A DNA stretch of 64,000 bases from assembly GCF_030272615.1 (NCBI RefSeq), contig NC_081405.1, forward strand, positions 156,505,454 to 156,569,453, written 5' to 3'. Source of the DNA: Cryptomeria japonica (lineage: Eukaryota; Streptophyta; Pinopsida; Cupressales; Cupressaceae). Positions within the stretch are counted from its first letter, which is position 1, and every line of letters starts with the position of its first letter. Under the pieces are notes generated by a model that worked only from the letters and a program-made list of their open reading frames with translations, ran no database searches and was not told where the DNA came from. Of this stretch, positions 11,339 to 23,638 are shown piece by piece. The position numbers were made by a program, and so were the translations under genes.

Positions 11339-14300
11339 ATGTCTACTAATTATTTAGGAAAGGATAGTCCTAAACTTGATGGAACCAACTATGGGATATG
11401 GAAAACTAGAATGGAGACACATCTGAATTGCATTGGTAAAGACATCTGGTAAGTTACTAAGAATGGTTATACTGTTGCTATAGCTGGTCAGACTGCTCCC
11501 ACTACTTTAGCTAAAGATGAAAAAAATGATTACAAAGCAAGAGAAGCACTTTTGAGCACATTATCAGATCAACAAATCATGGATTATCAGATAGGTCCAC
11601 TGCAAAAGCTATTTGGGATCATTTGGAAACATTGAATGAAGGGGATTCCACAGTCAAAATTGCAAAACTTGAAAGCTTTCGAGTCAGGTATCAACATTTG
11701 AAAATGGAAGAAGATGAAAGGATTTCTGCTTTTATGGAAAGAGTAAATGAAATTGTTTTGGGTATCAAATGTTGTGGAGGAATCTTGAGTGAAGATGAGA
11801 TTGTTTCAAAAATCTTAAGAGGTTTTCCACCGGCATATAAAATGAAGGTTACTGTTATAAATGAGTTGAGAACAATGCCTAATACATCAGTAACTAGGGA
11901 TACATTGATTGGAAAACTTTCAGATTTTGAAATTGAGGAATTTGGTCCTGTTACTACTATAGAAAATGATTTGGCCTTCAAAGCATCAACATCATCTACT
12001 CCATCCTTTGACAAATCAGACTGGAGAGCTTTTTATGCAAGAGAACTTGAAGAAACCAGGAAGGAGAATGAAGAGCTTGAAGAACTTGAAGCACTATTTG
12101 CAAGAAAAATGCCAAAAGGCCCAATTGGAAGTAAGTATGAAGGTAAAGCACCTTTTAAATGTTTTAACTGCAATAAGATTGGTCATATGGCTTCAAGATG
12201 CTCTGATAGACATGCTAGACTAAGAGAAGAAGCTAGAAGAACATACAAACCTAATCCTGAATATTAGAGATACAGATTTAAGAAAAACAAAGATAAATCT
12301 TGTTACATTGCTGATGAAGGTGTGACTGATGATTTTGATGAGGATCCAGCAGACAATGGATGGGTCTTTGTTGCTATAACAAAAGATCAACCGGTACGTA
12401 TTGCTCAACCGGTAGAACAAGCCCTAGCAGCTAAATTTGAATCAAAGGATGAATGGATTATTGACTCAGGATGCTCACATGACTGGAGACAAAGGCAAAT
12501 TCTTGAACTTTCAAGAATACAATGGAGGTTTAGTAAGATTCGGAGATGACAAAGCCTGTTCAATCAAAGGTAAGGGTTCAATATTTTTGATGGTAAACAT
12601 AACACTAAAAATGTCTACTATGTTGAAGGATTAAAACATAATCTTTTAAGTGTTGGTCAATTAGTTGAGAAAGGTTTTCAGTTACAATTTAAAAATGGAA
12701 AATGCAAAATCATGAATAGAACTGGTTTGGAAATTGCAACCGGTAATCAGACTAGAGGTAATATCTTTCATTTGAATAACAGTGAAAAGGCATGCTTAAT
12801 TGCACATATAGATGAAAGTTGGCAATGGCATAAAAGACTATGTCATGTAAATTTTGATTACATGGTAAAAATTAGTACTTCTAAGGCAGTTAGAGATCTA
12901 CCTAAAATTGTGAAACCTCAGAATACAATTTGCAAGGAATGTCAATTTGGAAAACAAGTTAGAGCTAGTTTCAAAAGTATTCTAGAAAAATCCAATAATG
13001 CCCTTGATTTAATTCACACTGATTTATGTGGTCGAGCTAGAACTAAAAGCTTACAAGGTGATAGATATTTCATGCTAATTATTGATGATTATTCTAGAAT
13101 GTTTTGGGTTACTTTTCTTAGAGAAAAATCAGAAGCACCTGGGAAGTTCAAGCTATTGAAAGCAATGGTTGAAAATGAAACCGGTAAGAAAATTAAATGT
13201 TTAAGATCAGATCAAGGAGGAGAATTTACATCTAAAGGTTTTAATACAATCTATGAAGTAAATGGAATCAAAAGATAGTTATCAACACCTCAGACACCAC
13301 AACAGAATGGAGTTGTTGAAAGAAAAAATAGAACTATTTTGGATGCAGCAAGAAGTATGTTATTAGAAGCAAATCTACCACATGTGTACTGGAGAGAGGC
13401 AGTAAGCACTACTGTCTATACATTCAACAAAGTTCACATCAAAAGTGAAACCGGTAACACCCCTCATGAACTATGGTTTGGTAATACTCCTACTCTTAAG
13501 TATTTCAGAATTTTTGGAAGTAAATGTTATATTAGAAGAGATGAGTTTATTGGCAAGTTTGATCCTAGAAGTGATGAAGGAATATTTCTTGGTTATTCAT
13601 CTAAGAGTAAAGCATATAGATGTTTTAATAAAAGATTACAAAAAATTGTTGAGACTACAAATGTAAAGATTGATGAACAATTCAGAGGAGCTTCAAGGTA
13701 TATAGTCTCTGAATCGGGAACAGAAATTATGACAAATGAACCTACAATAAATCCACCAGTACAGAATGATGATCCAGTTACTCCGGTATCATCAGAGGAT
13801 TCCACAGTAATTGAAGAACAACAACAGACTAAGACACCTCGGTATGTAAGACTGAATCATTCTGAAGATCAGATAATTGGAAGCAAATTTAAAGGAGTCA
13901 TGACAAGAGGAAGATTGGCAAATGAAGAGGTATGTCTTATTTCTCAAATTGAACCATTAACTGTCAATGAGGCATGTGAAGATAAATTTTGGATTAAAGG
14001 TATGGAAGAAGAATTAGGACAAATTGAGAAAAATAATACTTGGACATTAATTCCCTAGCCTAAAAATAAAAATGTAATTGGAACCAAATGGGTATTTAGA
14101 AAAAAACTCAATGAAGATGGTAAGGTTGTCAGAAATAAAGCAAGACTAGTGTGTAAGGGATATTCTCAGAAAGAAGGAGTTGATTACAATGAAACCTTTG
14201 CACTAGTAGCCAGAATTGAGGCAGTTAGATTATTCTTGGCCTTTGCAGCTCACAAGGATTACAAAGTTTATCAAATGGATATTAAATGTGCATTTTTGAA

Positions 14301-15486
14301 TGGAGATCTTGAAGAGGAAGTCTATATTGAACAACCTGATGGATTTTCCTTGACAGATGACAATGATATGGTTTGCAGATTAAGAAAAGCTCTGTATGGA
14401 TTAAAACAAGCTCCAAGAACTTAGTATGCAAGATTGGATAAGTATCTTTTAAAGATTGGTTTTACTAAAGGAAATGCAGATAGCAATTTATATTACAAAG
14501 TAACTAATGATGACATCTTGATTATTGAAGTATTTGTTGATGATATAATCTTTGGAGGAGAAGATGAATTATGCAAAGAATTTTCTCTTGAAATGCAGCA
14601 AGAATTTGAAATGTCTATGATCGGAGAAATAAAATTCTTTTTAGGATTGCAGATTTTACAAACTAATAAAGGCATATTTTTGAGTCAATCTAAGTACTTG
14701 AAAGAACTACTTAATAAATTTGGGATGGAGAACTCTAAACCGGTAAGCACACCTATGACTACAAATGACAAATTATCTCAAAGGGATGAATCTACACCTA
14801 TTAATCCAACTAGATACAAATCTATGATAGGAGGTTTACTATATTTGACACAAACCAGACCTGATATTATGAATGGAGTATGTATAGTTTCTAGATTTTA
14901 GAGTAATCCTAGGGAAAATCATGAATCAGCGGTAAAAAGGATTTTTCGGTACTTACAAGGAACAACAAATCTTGGATTATGGTATCCTAAAGTTGAAAAT
15001 TTTGATCTATATGCATACACAGATGCAAATTGGGCAGGAGATGTGGATGATAGAAAAAGCACCACTGGAGGAGCATTCTTTCTTGGAAAGAGACTAGTTT
15101 CTTGGTTAAGTAAGAAACAAAGTTGTACATCTTTATCAACAGTAGAATTAGAATATGTTGCAGCAACAACAAACTGTACATAGGTACTTTGGCGTAAGCA
15201 AATGTTGAAAGACATAAAGGTAAAATGCAAGGAACCTATTACTATATATTGTGATAACACTGCAACAATTGATATATCTAAGAATCCAATATTACATTCT
15301 AAAACAAAACATGTTTCTATCAAAATGAATTTTCTAAGGGAAAAAGTTGAAGAAAAGGAGATAAAACTGGTTTATGTGAATACTAAAGAATAGCTTGCAT
15401 ATATTTTCACAAAACCTTTGCCTAAGGAAACTTTTGAGTATCTCAGAGATCAGCTCGGAGTCATACCTCCACCAGTAGAGACTTAG
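11339..15486 (+). pseudogene. Copia gag-pol polyprotein (broken)
   Basis: It starts at ATG 11339 (MSTNYLGKDSPKLDGTNYG, a typical Copia gag start) and ends at TAG 15484. Seen in order: gag (11339-12150); a zinc knuckle CFNCNKIGHMASRC (about 12160-12200); a protease-side DSGCSH block (about 12463); GAG-pre-integrase (about 12815-12960); an integrase core with DLIHTDLCG, IDDYSRMFW and ERKNRT (about 13005-13330); reverse transcriptase with FVDDIIFGG (about 14533); RNase H with YTDANWAG (about 15015) and a final HSKTKHVSIK block (about 15300). Lesions: stops near 11449, 12265, 13276, 14056, 14422, 14899, 15181 and 15391, and a short deletion after CSH near 12480 that shifts frame. Most stops are TAG where W or Q is expected. 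The frame upstream of 15486 is otherwise collinear with the family. Confidence 0.93.
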
Positions 15487-15836
15487 ATAGTTGATGATTG
15501 TCATCAACTGGTAGAATTAAATGGACAAATCTTTTATTCTAGTATTTGATGAGGAAGCTATTTCTCAGGGGGAGTAGTTGGTATTTTTGTATGGACTTCA
15601 AATTTTGTAGCTTTGGCATTTGATGTCAAAGGGGGAGAGATATATGGAAAAATGGATTATCAATTAGAGATATCTATGGTGAAAATTGGTACAGGATAAC
15701 ATAAAATAACTCATGTTGCTTCTAGGGGGAGAGATTGTAACTTTAAGGAGATTGTTGGTTTTACACTTGGCATTTCTGTTTTGGTACTTTGATGGTTTTT
15801 CCATCTTGTGTTGCCATCAATGCCAAAGGGGGAGAT
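15487..15836 (+). other. Copia 3' untranslated region and polypurine tract
   Basis: This is about 350 non-coding bases between the pol stop and the 3' LTR, with several GGGGGAG runs (near 15568, 15638, 15727). The last, AAAGGGGGAGAT at 15825-15836, abuts the LTR and is the polypurine tract. Confidence 0.85.
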
Positions 15837-16863
15837 TGTTGGTATTTTGGTATGGTTTTGTCATTGATGTCAACACCTACTAAATACACCTACTTTGGAG
15901 ATCCAACAACATTCACCGGCAAACAGTAAACTGTGCAACAGTTACTGGTATATGATTAACCGGCAGGATATAATGTTCACCGGTACCTGGAATGACATGG
16001 AAGACACTTGGTAATGTTGAAGACATCATGTGGACACTTTATTTTGAAGTAATAATCATTGGTATATTCTTATTTGTATATTTGCTCTTACCAGCAAATA
16101 GGTCCAGGTTATCTAGATCAGCATGGCACGCTATGGAGATGATTTATTATTGTTGTAAATGCATTAAGCTAACATGTTCAATCAGTTATTGCATCGGATA
16201 TTGTATTATTTGTAAAATATTTTTATTGTAATATCTTGTAGAGCTGACCTACTAAAATTGGTCTTAGGGTATGGTATAAATGTAAGATCTTATTTCTAAG
16301 ATCAAGTGTGGAATGCAAAAAAGATTTAAGAAAAGGTATATGCGAGATAAAGCAGAGGCATACACGAAGACATCATTTGAAGGTGAAGTTAGGTTTTTGT
16401 AGAAGCATATCAGCATTACACCGGTACTAAATCTAGCATATGAAGATACTATTTTATGCAGTACATTCTTATTGGATTTAACCATCCAATTGTAGTTAGT
16501 GTGACTCTCATTTGTGATTGAGCAGTGAGCTCTAGGCTATTGGCCTTTCTGCATGTGTAGACCCCTTTTGTACACTTACTATCTGCAGTAGTATCATCTG
16601 ATTGTGGGTAAGGTTTCCCACCATGGTTTTTCCCCTTACAGGGTTTCCACGTACAAATATTGGTGTCATATGTTGTGAATGACTTTGTGCTTATGTTTCA
16701 TGCATTAATTCTTACTGGTATAGCAATTTACTATTAACACTGTTTACTGGCATACTTAACTTATTTACCTGTATTAAGCATTAAGTTGGTTAATAAGTTT
16801 TTGGTTTGAATTTATTAGACAACTGATTCACCCCCCCCCTCTCAGTTGTCTCCGAGACCTACA
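15837..16863 (+). repeat. 3' LTR of the plus-strand Copia (1027 bp)
   Basis: It begins TGTTGGTATTTTGG after the PPT and ends GAGACCTACA directly before the second TGCTC. It is collinear with 10233-11281. Confidence 0.93.
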
Positions 16864-16868
16864 TGCTC

Positions 16869-17758
16869 GTGATCCATATGTTGCTACTATGACGAAAGGT
16901 CCTAGCCAATTTGGTTCAAATTTTCCCTTCTTTTCTCAGTCTTACTGATTTCTTGGATTCTCCCTTAGAACTATATCTCCAATCTGGAAAATGCACGGCT
17001 TGAATCTTTGGTTATAGCTTCTTGCCATTCTTTGTTGGTATTCTTTCAAATGTTCTATTGCATTTTGGTGACGTTCTTGAATTAGTTCTAGTTCTAGGAG
17101 TCGAGAGACTCGTTGTTCTTCTTCTGGTATAAGAGAGTGCAAGGATACACATAGAGAAGGTATCTCTACTTCTATAGGTAATATAGTTTCTAAGCCATAG
17201 ACCAAACAATATGGAGTTGCCCCTATTGGAGTGCAGATGCTAGTTCGGTATGCCCAAAGAGCAAGATTTAGTTGAATGTGCCAGTCTTTTCCAGCTTCGT
17301 TTACTGTTTTCTTCAATATTTTCAAGATAATTTTGTTTGATGCCTCAGCTTGACCATTTCCCTATGGATAATATGGAGTAGAGGACCTATGTTGGATATG
17401 AAACTGTTCACATAGTTCTTTCACATCTTGATTTTTTAATGGTCTTCCATTATCAGTGATAATGGTCATAGGAACGCCATAGCGACAAATTATGTAATTC
17501 AAGATGAATGATGATATTTGTTTTCCTGTCACTATTGTGAAAGGCACTACTTCAATCCACTTAGTAAATATTCAGTAGCAATCAAAATGAACTTATGTCC
17601 ATTAGAAGATGAAGGATTGATCTTTCCTACCAAATCAAGGCCCCATTGTGAAAATGGCCATGATCCTGTCAAAGGATATAACTCTTGTGCTGGTGCATGG
17701 ATTAGATTTCCATGGATCTGACACTATTTACATTTTCTAGCATAGGTGAATGAGTCTC
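16869..17758 (-). pseudogene. Tat-like integrase, catalytic core and C-terminal domain (broken)
   Basis: On the minus strand from 17758 it reads FTYARKCK, a stop, then CQIHGN, which completes the zinc-binding half encoded across the neighbouring solo LTR. Then come GLDLVGKINPSS (first catalytic Asp, about 17645), TIITDNGRP (second Asp, about 17455), STPYYP and GQAEASNK (Glu, about 17340), LALWAYRTS (about 17250) and a C-terminal block with GDIVLRENP (about 16955). All three acidic residues of the DDE triad are recognisable. Lesions: a frameshift after ATEY near 17570 and several stops (for example near 17361 and 16941). The frame goes on through the Copia insertion to 10150. Confidence 0.88.
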
Positions 17759-20700
17759 TGTAGTACCCCTACTAGTTTGAACTCATTAGACTCATATTTT
17801 ATTATTGGTTGTTTTTCAGTGGATACATTACCATGACATATTATTCAGATTTTTATGACATTATGCTTTATTTGGAGATGAGATGTATAATTTATTTGCA
17901 GTATTTCAGTACTTGTGATTTATGGCATTTTATGTATTATTGCTATGTACTAACATTTTACTTTATTTATGCAATGTGGAATTATATGTTGTGTGTTTGC
18001 GAGTGTATTGGATGTAAGGGGACGATTTTCCTTCACTCATTTCGATGAGACAGGGAACATCGCGATTCTCCTTCATCGGTGTGTTTGCCATGTTTTCTAT
18101 ATTATATATATGTATGCATGTGTGGTTCGGTGATGCAGGATATTGCAGGTACAAGTACTGGGTAGGTACGGGGTATCGTCTCCACCTAGCTTCACAGGTC
18201 TGAGCGTGCCTTATATTTTCCGATGGAAGTGGAGGAGATAGTAGTTGACCCTATTTTTACTCAATTACACTCATATGAGTGTCGTCAGTTAGTCATTTTG
18301 TCAGTTAGTTCGGTCTTCGTATTTTGTCATTTTATCTTTTATGTGTAATTGCTTGAGATTTGTTTAATTTGAGTGTTTTAGTGGATTTAATTAATTAATT
18401 AATTAAGTTTATGAAATTATCTCATTATTGTATTGTTTATGCATTGAGATTATAAATTTAGTTAATTAAAGAAATTATTAAATTAAGCTGCATGGTATTA
18501 AAAATATATTTTTATTTTAAAAATAAATTAGATTAATTGTATTTATTATTTTCTAAAGTTATAATTAAATAAATGAATAAAATGATTAATTAGAATTAAA
18601 ATATTGCTTTAATTCTATATTTAGAAAATTAATTAATTGGAATTAAAATATTGCTTTAATTCTTTATTTAGAAAATTAATTAATTGGAATTAAAGTATTG
18701 TTTTAATTCTTTATTTAGAAAATTAATTAATTAGAATTAAAATATTGTATTAATTCTTTATTTAGGAAATTAATTAATATGCATGAGAAAAGTAAAGAAA
18801 GAATAATGTTTTTTAATTATTACATGTGATAAATTTAGAAAATAAAATAAAATAAATTACTATTATTCTAAATTTAGGTTTTTTGTGAAAAAAGATATTG
18901 AACCTAGAATTTTAGTTTAAATAGGGGTTAGGTCTTTATTTTAGAACATAGACAAGAACACACAGGAACAGGTCAAGAATTTAGGTGAAGAAAATTTGTT
19001 GGAAGTTATTGAAGGGTATTAGGGCTCTTCTACAAAATTCTTCCAGGAAAGCTATACCAAGTTGGATGATTTCTTAGTTTTGTGTTTTATTAAAATATTT
19101 CTATTTTTCTCTGTTTGATGTGTGTGTAAAATAATTGTCAAATTCAAAACCCTCTTCTGGTGAATTTGAGTTTGTTTTAAAATCCATGTCTAATGGGAAT
19201 TTCTAAGTTATCGGAAGTATGTAATTTTGTGGAAATTAAGAAAATTGTTATAGATAATTTGTCGGATTTTACGATGCATGGAAATTTGCAAGATTTGTGA
19301 AAAAAGGGTATTTACCTGAGAAATGTTTTTAATTACCTTAAGGAAATAAATTTAATTATACATTAAATTTATTTAGGTTAATTAAATTTTTTTTAAAATA
19401 AAAATGAAGAAGGATTGAAATTTTGTAAAAAGGCAATTATTGGAGATTTGTTATTATTGTTGTTAAAATTTTATTAAAAAAAAAAATTAAAAAAAAATTA
19501 AAATAAAAATAAAAAATAAATAAATTAAAAAAATATATAAAACAAACTGCATGGTAGCATTTGCTACAGTACTACCGACGGTAGCCGCTACCTACGGTAG
19601 TAGTGCTACCGGACGGTAGCAGTGCTACTAGATAGTAGTACTAGCTATCGATGGTAGCAGTGCTACCAGATGGTAGCACTAGTTACCAATGGTAGCATAG
19701 GCTACCATGATAGACCTTTTTGCAATAAATATGTTGAAAATACATTAGGAAAATTATTTGTATTTTAAATCCTTTTGGACAAATGACAGTGAATGTTTTT
19801 GGTATTAAAAAGTTGTAAATTCTTGTTATTTGGAAATTAGTAAATTGCATGCTTTGACTGTTTTTAAGGAAAGATTGCCTGTAATAGGATCTTGCATATA
19901 TCATGTTCTCAGTCAAGTTTTATTTCATTGCAATTTTTGTTAAATTGTCATTGTGTCCTATGTTATTATTTCTCCTAGACCAGGTGTTGTTGTATAACCT
20001 ATTTGATATGAGCCATTGTGTGTTTTGTCCAAATGGTCAATCTTGGGTTGGTATTTATGTATCCATCACCTATGCTTGTCAGGATTGTTTATGGTTGCCT
20101 GTTTCACCATAGAGTTCTCGTAGAGAGAAACATTTCCTGTTAGTGTCCTAAGAGAGAGAGTGGATTTTGAGCGGGGGCCATGCCCAAAGTAGATGACAGG
20201 ATAACCTGTCGAAAGTTAGTTAAAAAGTGATAACCTAATAATTGATTAGGGGGTGGGTAGATTTAAATATTAATTAAGATAAATGTGCCTCGTGCATAGA
20301 TGAGTGCTTGTACAAGGCTCATGATGTTACAAGAAGGCCTGGAATGGCAAACTTACCACCTTCTCTTCATGAAAGGATTGGTAGGGTCCGCATGAGACTT
20401 AGTTGGAACCGGAGGCTCGGGAGAGGTTACCAGGAGAAACCCGAGTATGGGGGCCGAGACCTATGGAGGTTGTACCATGGTAACCATCAAGCTATGCGAT
20501 GACACTCTCTTCTTAGAGTCACTAGTGTTTTGTGAGTTATGTTACATGGATGGTTGCAGAGTCTTGTAGTCCTTTTGTACTTGTCTTACTTTGCTTGCTT
20601 GAGGGTTTCTACTATCTCCTAGCATGGTGGGGTGGTTCCATTTTGAGATCACATGGTTGGGTGGTAGTGCCACTTCCCATCAGATGTTCTGGATTGTATC

Positions 20701-21230
20701 TTCAGGCGAGGAAAGGCTTCACTGGTGTTTCTTGGATCGTGGTTTATGTACCAGCTCTTGTTTGAGATCATTGTTTAGTTGAGACCTTGTGGTCATTGTA
20801 TCAGACTTTTATGTAACCTTGATATTGTATCTTTGTAACCAGTGGTATTATTGGAAGCCATGTATTTATGGATATTGTAATATTATTATGTTAGTGAAAT
20901 GAATGTTATTGTTTTGATCTTATGTTTAAATTATTTATGAAGATTGGATACATTGGAATACTTGTATATTTTTGTTTTGGGATGTATGTGTAGTTTTAAA
21001 CTTAAGTTTTCAATTTATCTTATTGAATGGATTAACTGTGGTGTTAATATAATCTATGAAATTAATCTTCGTTGGTTACCCTTAGGAAAACTTATGATAG
21101 ACTTCCGTTGTGTTGTTAAACATGCAATGATTATAGTTAGTAGACTTAGTCTTTAACAAAAAAAATTTATTTCACCCTTTAGTTGCCTAGTTGTGTTGTT
21201 TTCCTTTAGGGTTCCTGGCGGGCCATTACA
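17759..21230. repeat. Probable solo LTR of a Tekay/Del-type Gypsy (3472 bp)
   Basis: The insert begins TGTAGTACCCC at 17759 and ends GGCGGGCCATTACA at 21230. These ends are the kind known from long LTRs of Tekay/Del chromoviruses. The flanks are GTCTC (17754-17758) and ATCTC (21231-21235), a 5-bp TSD with one change. With the insert left out, the integrase reading of the Tat-like element is continuous (TMERD on one side, FTYARKC on the other). I find no gag, pol, PBS or PPT inside, so a solo LTR is the simplest reading. A non-coding LARD-like element with unrecognised short LTRs is the alternative. The middle part (18360-19540) is very AT-rich. Confidence 0.65.
19549..19711. repeat. GGTAGC / GCTACC array within the Tekay-type LTR
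   Basis: Over some 160 bases the words GGTAGC, GCTACC, GTAGTAGTGCTACC and GATGGTAGCAGTGCTACC recur in alternating orientation, so the strand can fold into several short hairpins. It stands out from AT-rich surroundings by its higher GC. Confidence 0.7.
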
Positions 21231-21600
21231 ATCTCTTTCCATAGTAGGCCAAAAGTAACCCATATGGATAAGTTTCTTAGCTAATGTTAAACCACTTGAG
21301 TGTGTACCACAAATACCTGCATGAATGTCATTAAGAACTCTCTCAGATTCATCTTTTTCAAGACATCTCAACAATGTACCATCTAGACCATGCCTATATA
21401 GGATATCAGCAATAATGGTATAGCGAGAGGACTTACGGATAAAGTTTCTTTGTTGATTACGAGATAATTCTAGAGGAAGGATATGATTTTTCAAATATTG
21501 GTAGGTTTGACCATATAAGGATTCACTGGTTCCTGATATATGGCAAATTCGATAGGTATGCTGGGATTGGATGGTAGGGGTTAAGATAACTTCCACAAGA
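21231..21600 (-). pseudogene. Tat-like integrase zinc-binding domain (proximal side)
   Basis: The minus strand encodes ADILYRHGLDGTLLRCL, then a block with IHAGICGTHSSG and GYFWPTMERD. This is the H2C2-type integrase zinc domain (IH..GICG.H..G at the His pair), whose Cys pair lies across the solo LTR in KCK-stop-CQIHG. The split by the solo LTR and the stop between the two Cys leave it non-functional. Confidence 0.85.
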
Positions 21601-22640
21601 AATTCGCAACACTATTGATTCTCTTTATTTTGCAAGAGAGATGCTATTGTAGCCATTGCATATGTTACTTTATTCTCATTTCTGGGAATCTGGGTGAATG
21701 TGATTTCTTTAAAGTGTCTTTTAAATTCCTCTACGAGCTATTTGTATGGCATAAGCTTATCATCCTTTGTTTGATATTCATAATTTATTTGATTTATGAC
21801 AAGTTGTGAATCACCATAGACATGTAGCTCTTCAATATTCCATTCAATGGCCATTTTAAGCCCTATAGCCAATGCTTCATACTCTGTAGTATTATTGGTG
21901 CATGGAAATCATAGTCTATATAATTTCAGAATTGTGTGTCCTTGAGGTGTGATGAAAAAGATTCTTGCACCTAATCCATATTGAGTATAAGAACCATCAA
22001 AGTAAAATTCCAAAAAGTTTGTACTTATTGTCAAGATATCTACATCAGGAAATTCGATGTGCAAAGGCATGTTATTATGTAGAGGTGCATCAACCAATTG
22101 ATCAGCGATGACTTGTCCCTTGATAGCTTTCCAGTCAACATATTCTATGTCAAATTCACTCAGTATCATAACCCATTTGGCTAGTCTCCCTGTCAATGTT
22201 AACTTTCTCAATAGATATTTGAGAGGATCTATCTTTGTTGTTAGTTTTACAGAATGAATCAACATATAATGGTGTAGCTTCTGGGTTGCAAGTACAACTG
22301 CTAGACATATATTTTCAATTGAGGAATAATTTAACTTATAGCTTACAAGCATTCTACTGATATAATAAACTGCTCTTTCTTTTCCTTCATCATCATGTTG
22401 AGCTAGGAGAGCACCTAATGATACACTTGGTGCTGAGACATAGAGTAACAATGGTTTCCCCTTGGTTGGTGATATCAGTACTGGAGGAATCCTAAGATAT
22501 TCTTTTATTTGCAAGAAAACTTCTTCACATTTTGTATCCCATTTGAATGGAACATTTTTATGTAGAAGATGGGTAAATGAAAGACATCTATTGGCCAATT
22601 GAGAAACAAATCTCTTGATTGATTGCAACCTTCCTTGTAA
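21601..22640 (-). pseudogene. Tat-like RNase H region (broken)
   Basis: The minus-strand frame 22628-21909 gives an RT-RNase H connection with FKWDTKCEEVFLQIKEYL, PLLLYVSAPSVSLGALLAQ and AVYYISRML, then YSSIENICLAVV and LAKWVMILSEFDIEYV. It ends with a second RNase H-like start, FYFDGSYTQYGLGARI (about 21980), the extra archaeal-type RNase H that marks Tat elements. A stop follows at 21909, and the rest (to about 21600) is read in other frames with breaks. Confidence 0.85.
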
Positions 22641-23638
22641 AGATCACAATTGACTTATGTTCTTGGGTGACTCCATCTCCATGATAGTTTTAACTTTTCT
22701 AGGATCTACTTCGATGCCATGAACTGATATAATGTATCCAAGGAGTTTTCCAGAGGTTACTCCAAATGCACATTTCTTTGGATTTAATCTCAATTGATAT
22801 CTTTTCAGCATGTCAAAAATATGCTTAAAATATTCAAATGTTCTTTTCTTGTGTGATATTTTGCAAGTATGTCATCGACATAATCTTCCATGAGTGTATG
22901 CATCATGTCATGAAAAATTGTCATCATAGCCCTTTGATAAGTTGCTCCTGCATTCTTAAGCCCAAATGTCATAACATTCCAGCAGTACGTTCCCCATGCA
23001 TAGGTGAAAGTTGTCTTCTCTTGATCTTCAAGTGCAATTATTATTTGATTATATCCTGAGAAGTCCACTATGATATCAATGTTTGGTAAGGGGAAATCAT
23101 CTTTTGGACATGCTTTATTTAGATCTTTGAAATCTGTGTAGACTCCTATGCTCTTATCTAGTTTTGATACTGGTACGATACTTGAGACCCATTCTGGATA
23201 AGCAATTGGTCTTATGAAACCCACTTCTAATAGTTTCTTGAGCTCGGTTTTGACAAGGAGAGCAATATGTGGATGCATCTTTCTTAGCTTCTGCTTAACA
23301 TGTTTTTCTTTTAAATCCACATTAAGATGATGCATTATAAGATCTGGGTTAAGTCCTGGCATTTTTGCATAAGACCAAGCAAAATTTATTTGTCTTTGCT
23401 TAAATAATTCCATGTACTCTTTCCTCTCTCTTTCTGATAATGAGGCAGCGAAATGAAGTATTTTAGGATCTTTTGATGTATCAATGTTTATTGCTTCTAT
23501 TGGTTCTATCAGGTTAGCAAATCTCTCTTGAAAATATGTAGGAAAAATGTCAAACTTTCCATCTTCTGGTGCCTCTAGGAGGTTTTCACCATCAAATACA
23601 CCCTTTGTTTTCTCTTTTGATTGATCTAATGTTGCCAT
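22641..23638 (-). pseudogene. Tat-like reverse transcriptase (broken)
   Basis: The minus-strand frame 23638-22805 covers the RT domain: HHLNVDLKEKHVKQK, then EVGFIRPIAYPEWVSSIVPV, VYTDFKDLNKACPKDDFPLP, an FTYAWGTYCWNVMTFGLKNA block, and the catalytic YVDDIL at about 22875. Compared with the usual TDFRDLNKA and YPEWLAN of Tat, the sequence is well kept. Frameshifts near 22810 and stops near 22648 break the path into RNase H. Confidence 0.9.

Larger units (their letters stand above)
10233..16863 (+). mobile_element. Full-length Ty1/Copia retrotransposon, Tork-like, with TSD TGCTC
   Basis: LTRs at 10233-11281 and 15837-16863 enclose a PBS, a gag-pol region in Copia order (gag, protease, integrase, reverse transcriptase, RNase H) and a PPT. 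The 5-bp TSD TGCTC is perfect at 10228-10232 and 16864-16868. Total length is 6631 bp. It inserted into the integrase-end region of the Tat-like element. The coding frame carries several stops and at least one frameshift, so this copy is dead, but the ends and TSD are unchanged, so it is younger than its host. The minus-strand Copia at 51757-56057 has a closely similar gag and pol. Confidence 0.95.

Noticed and set aside
17759-21230. Independent gene content in the 3.5-kb insert
   Set aside because: Short frames (for example 20308-20502 and 20532-20765) have no recognisable family and lie within an LTR-like insert.
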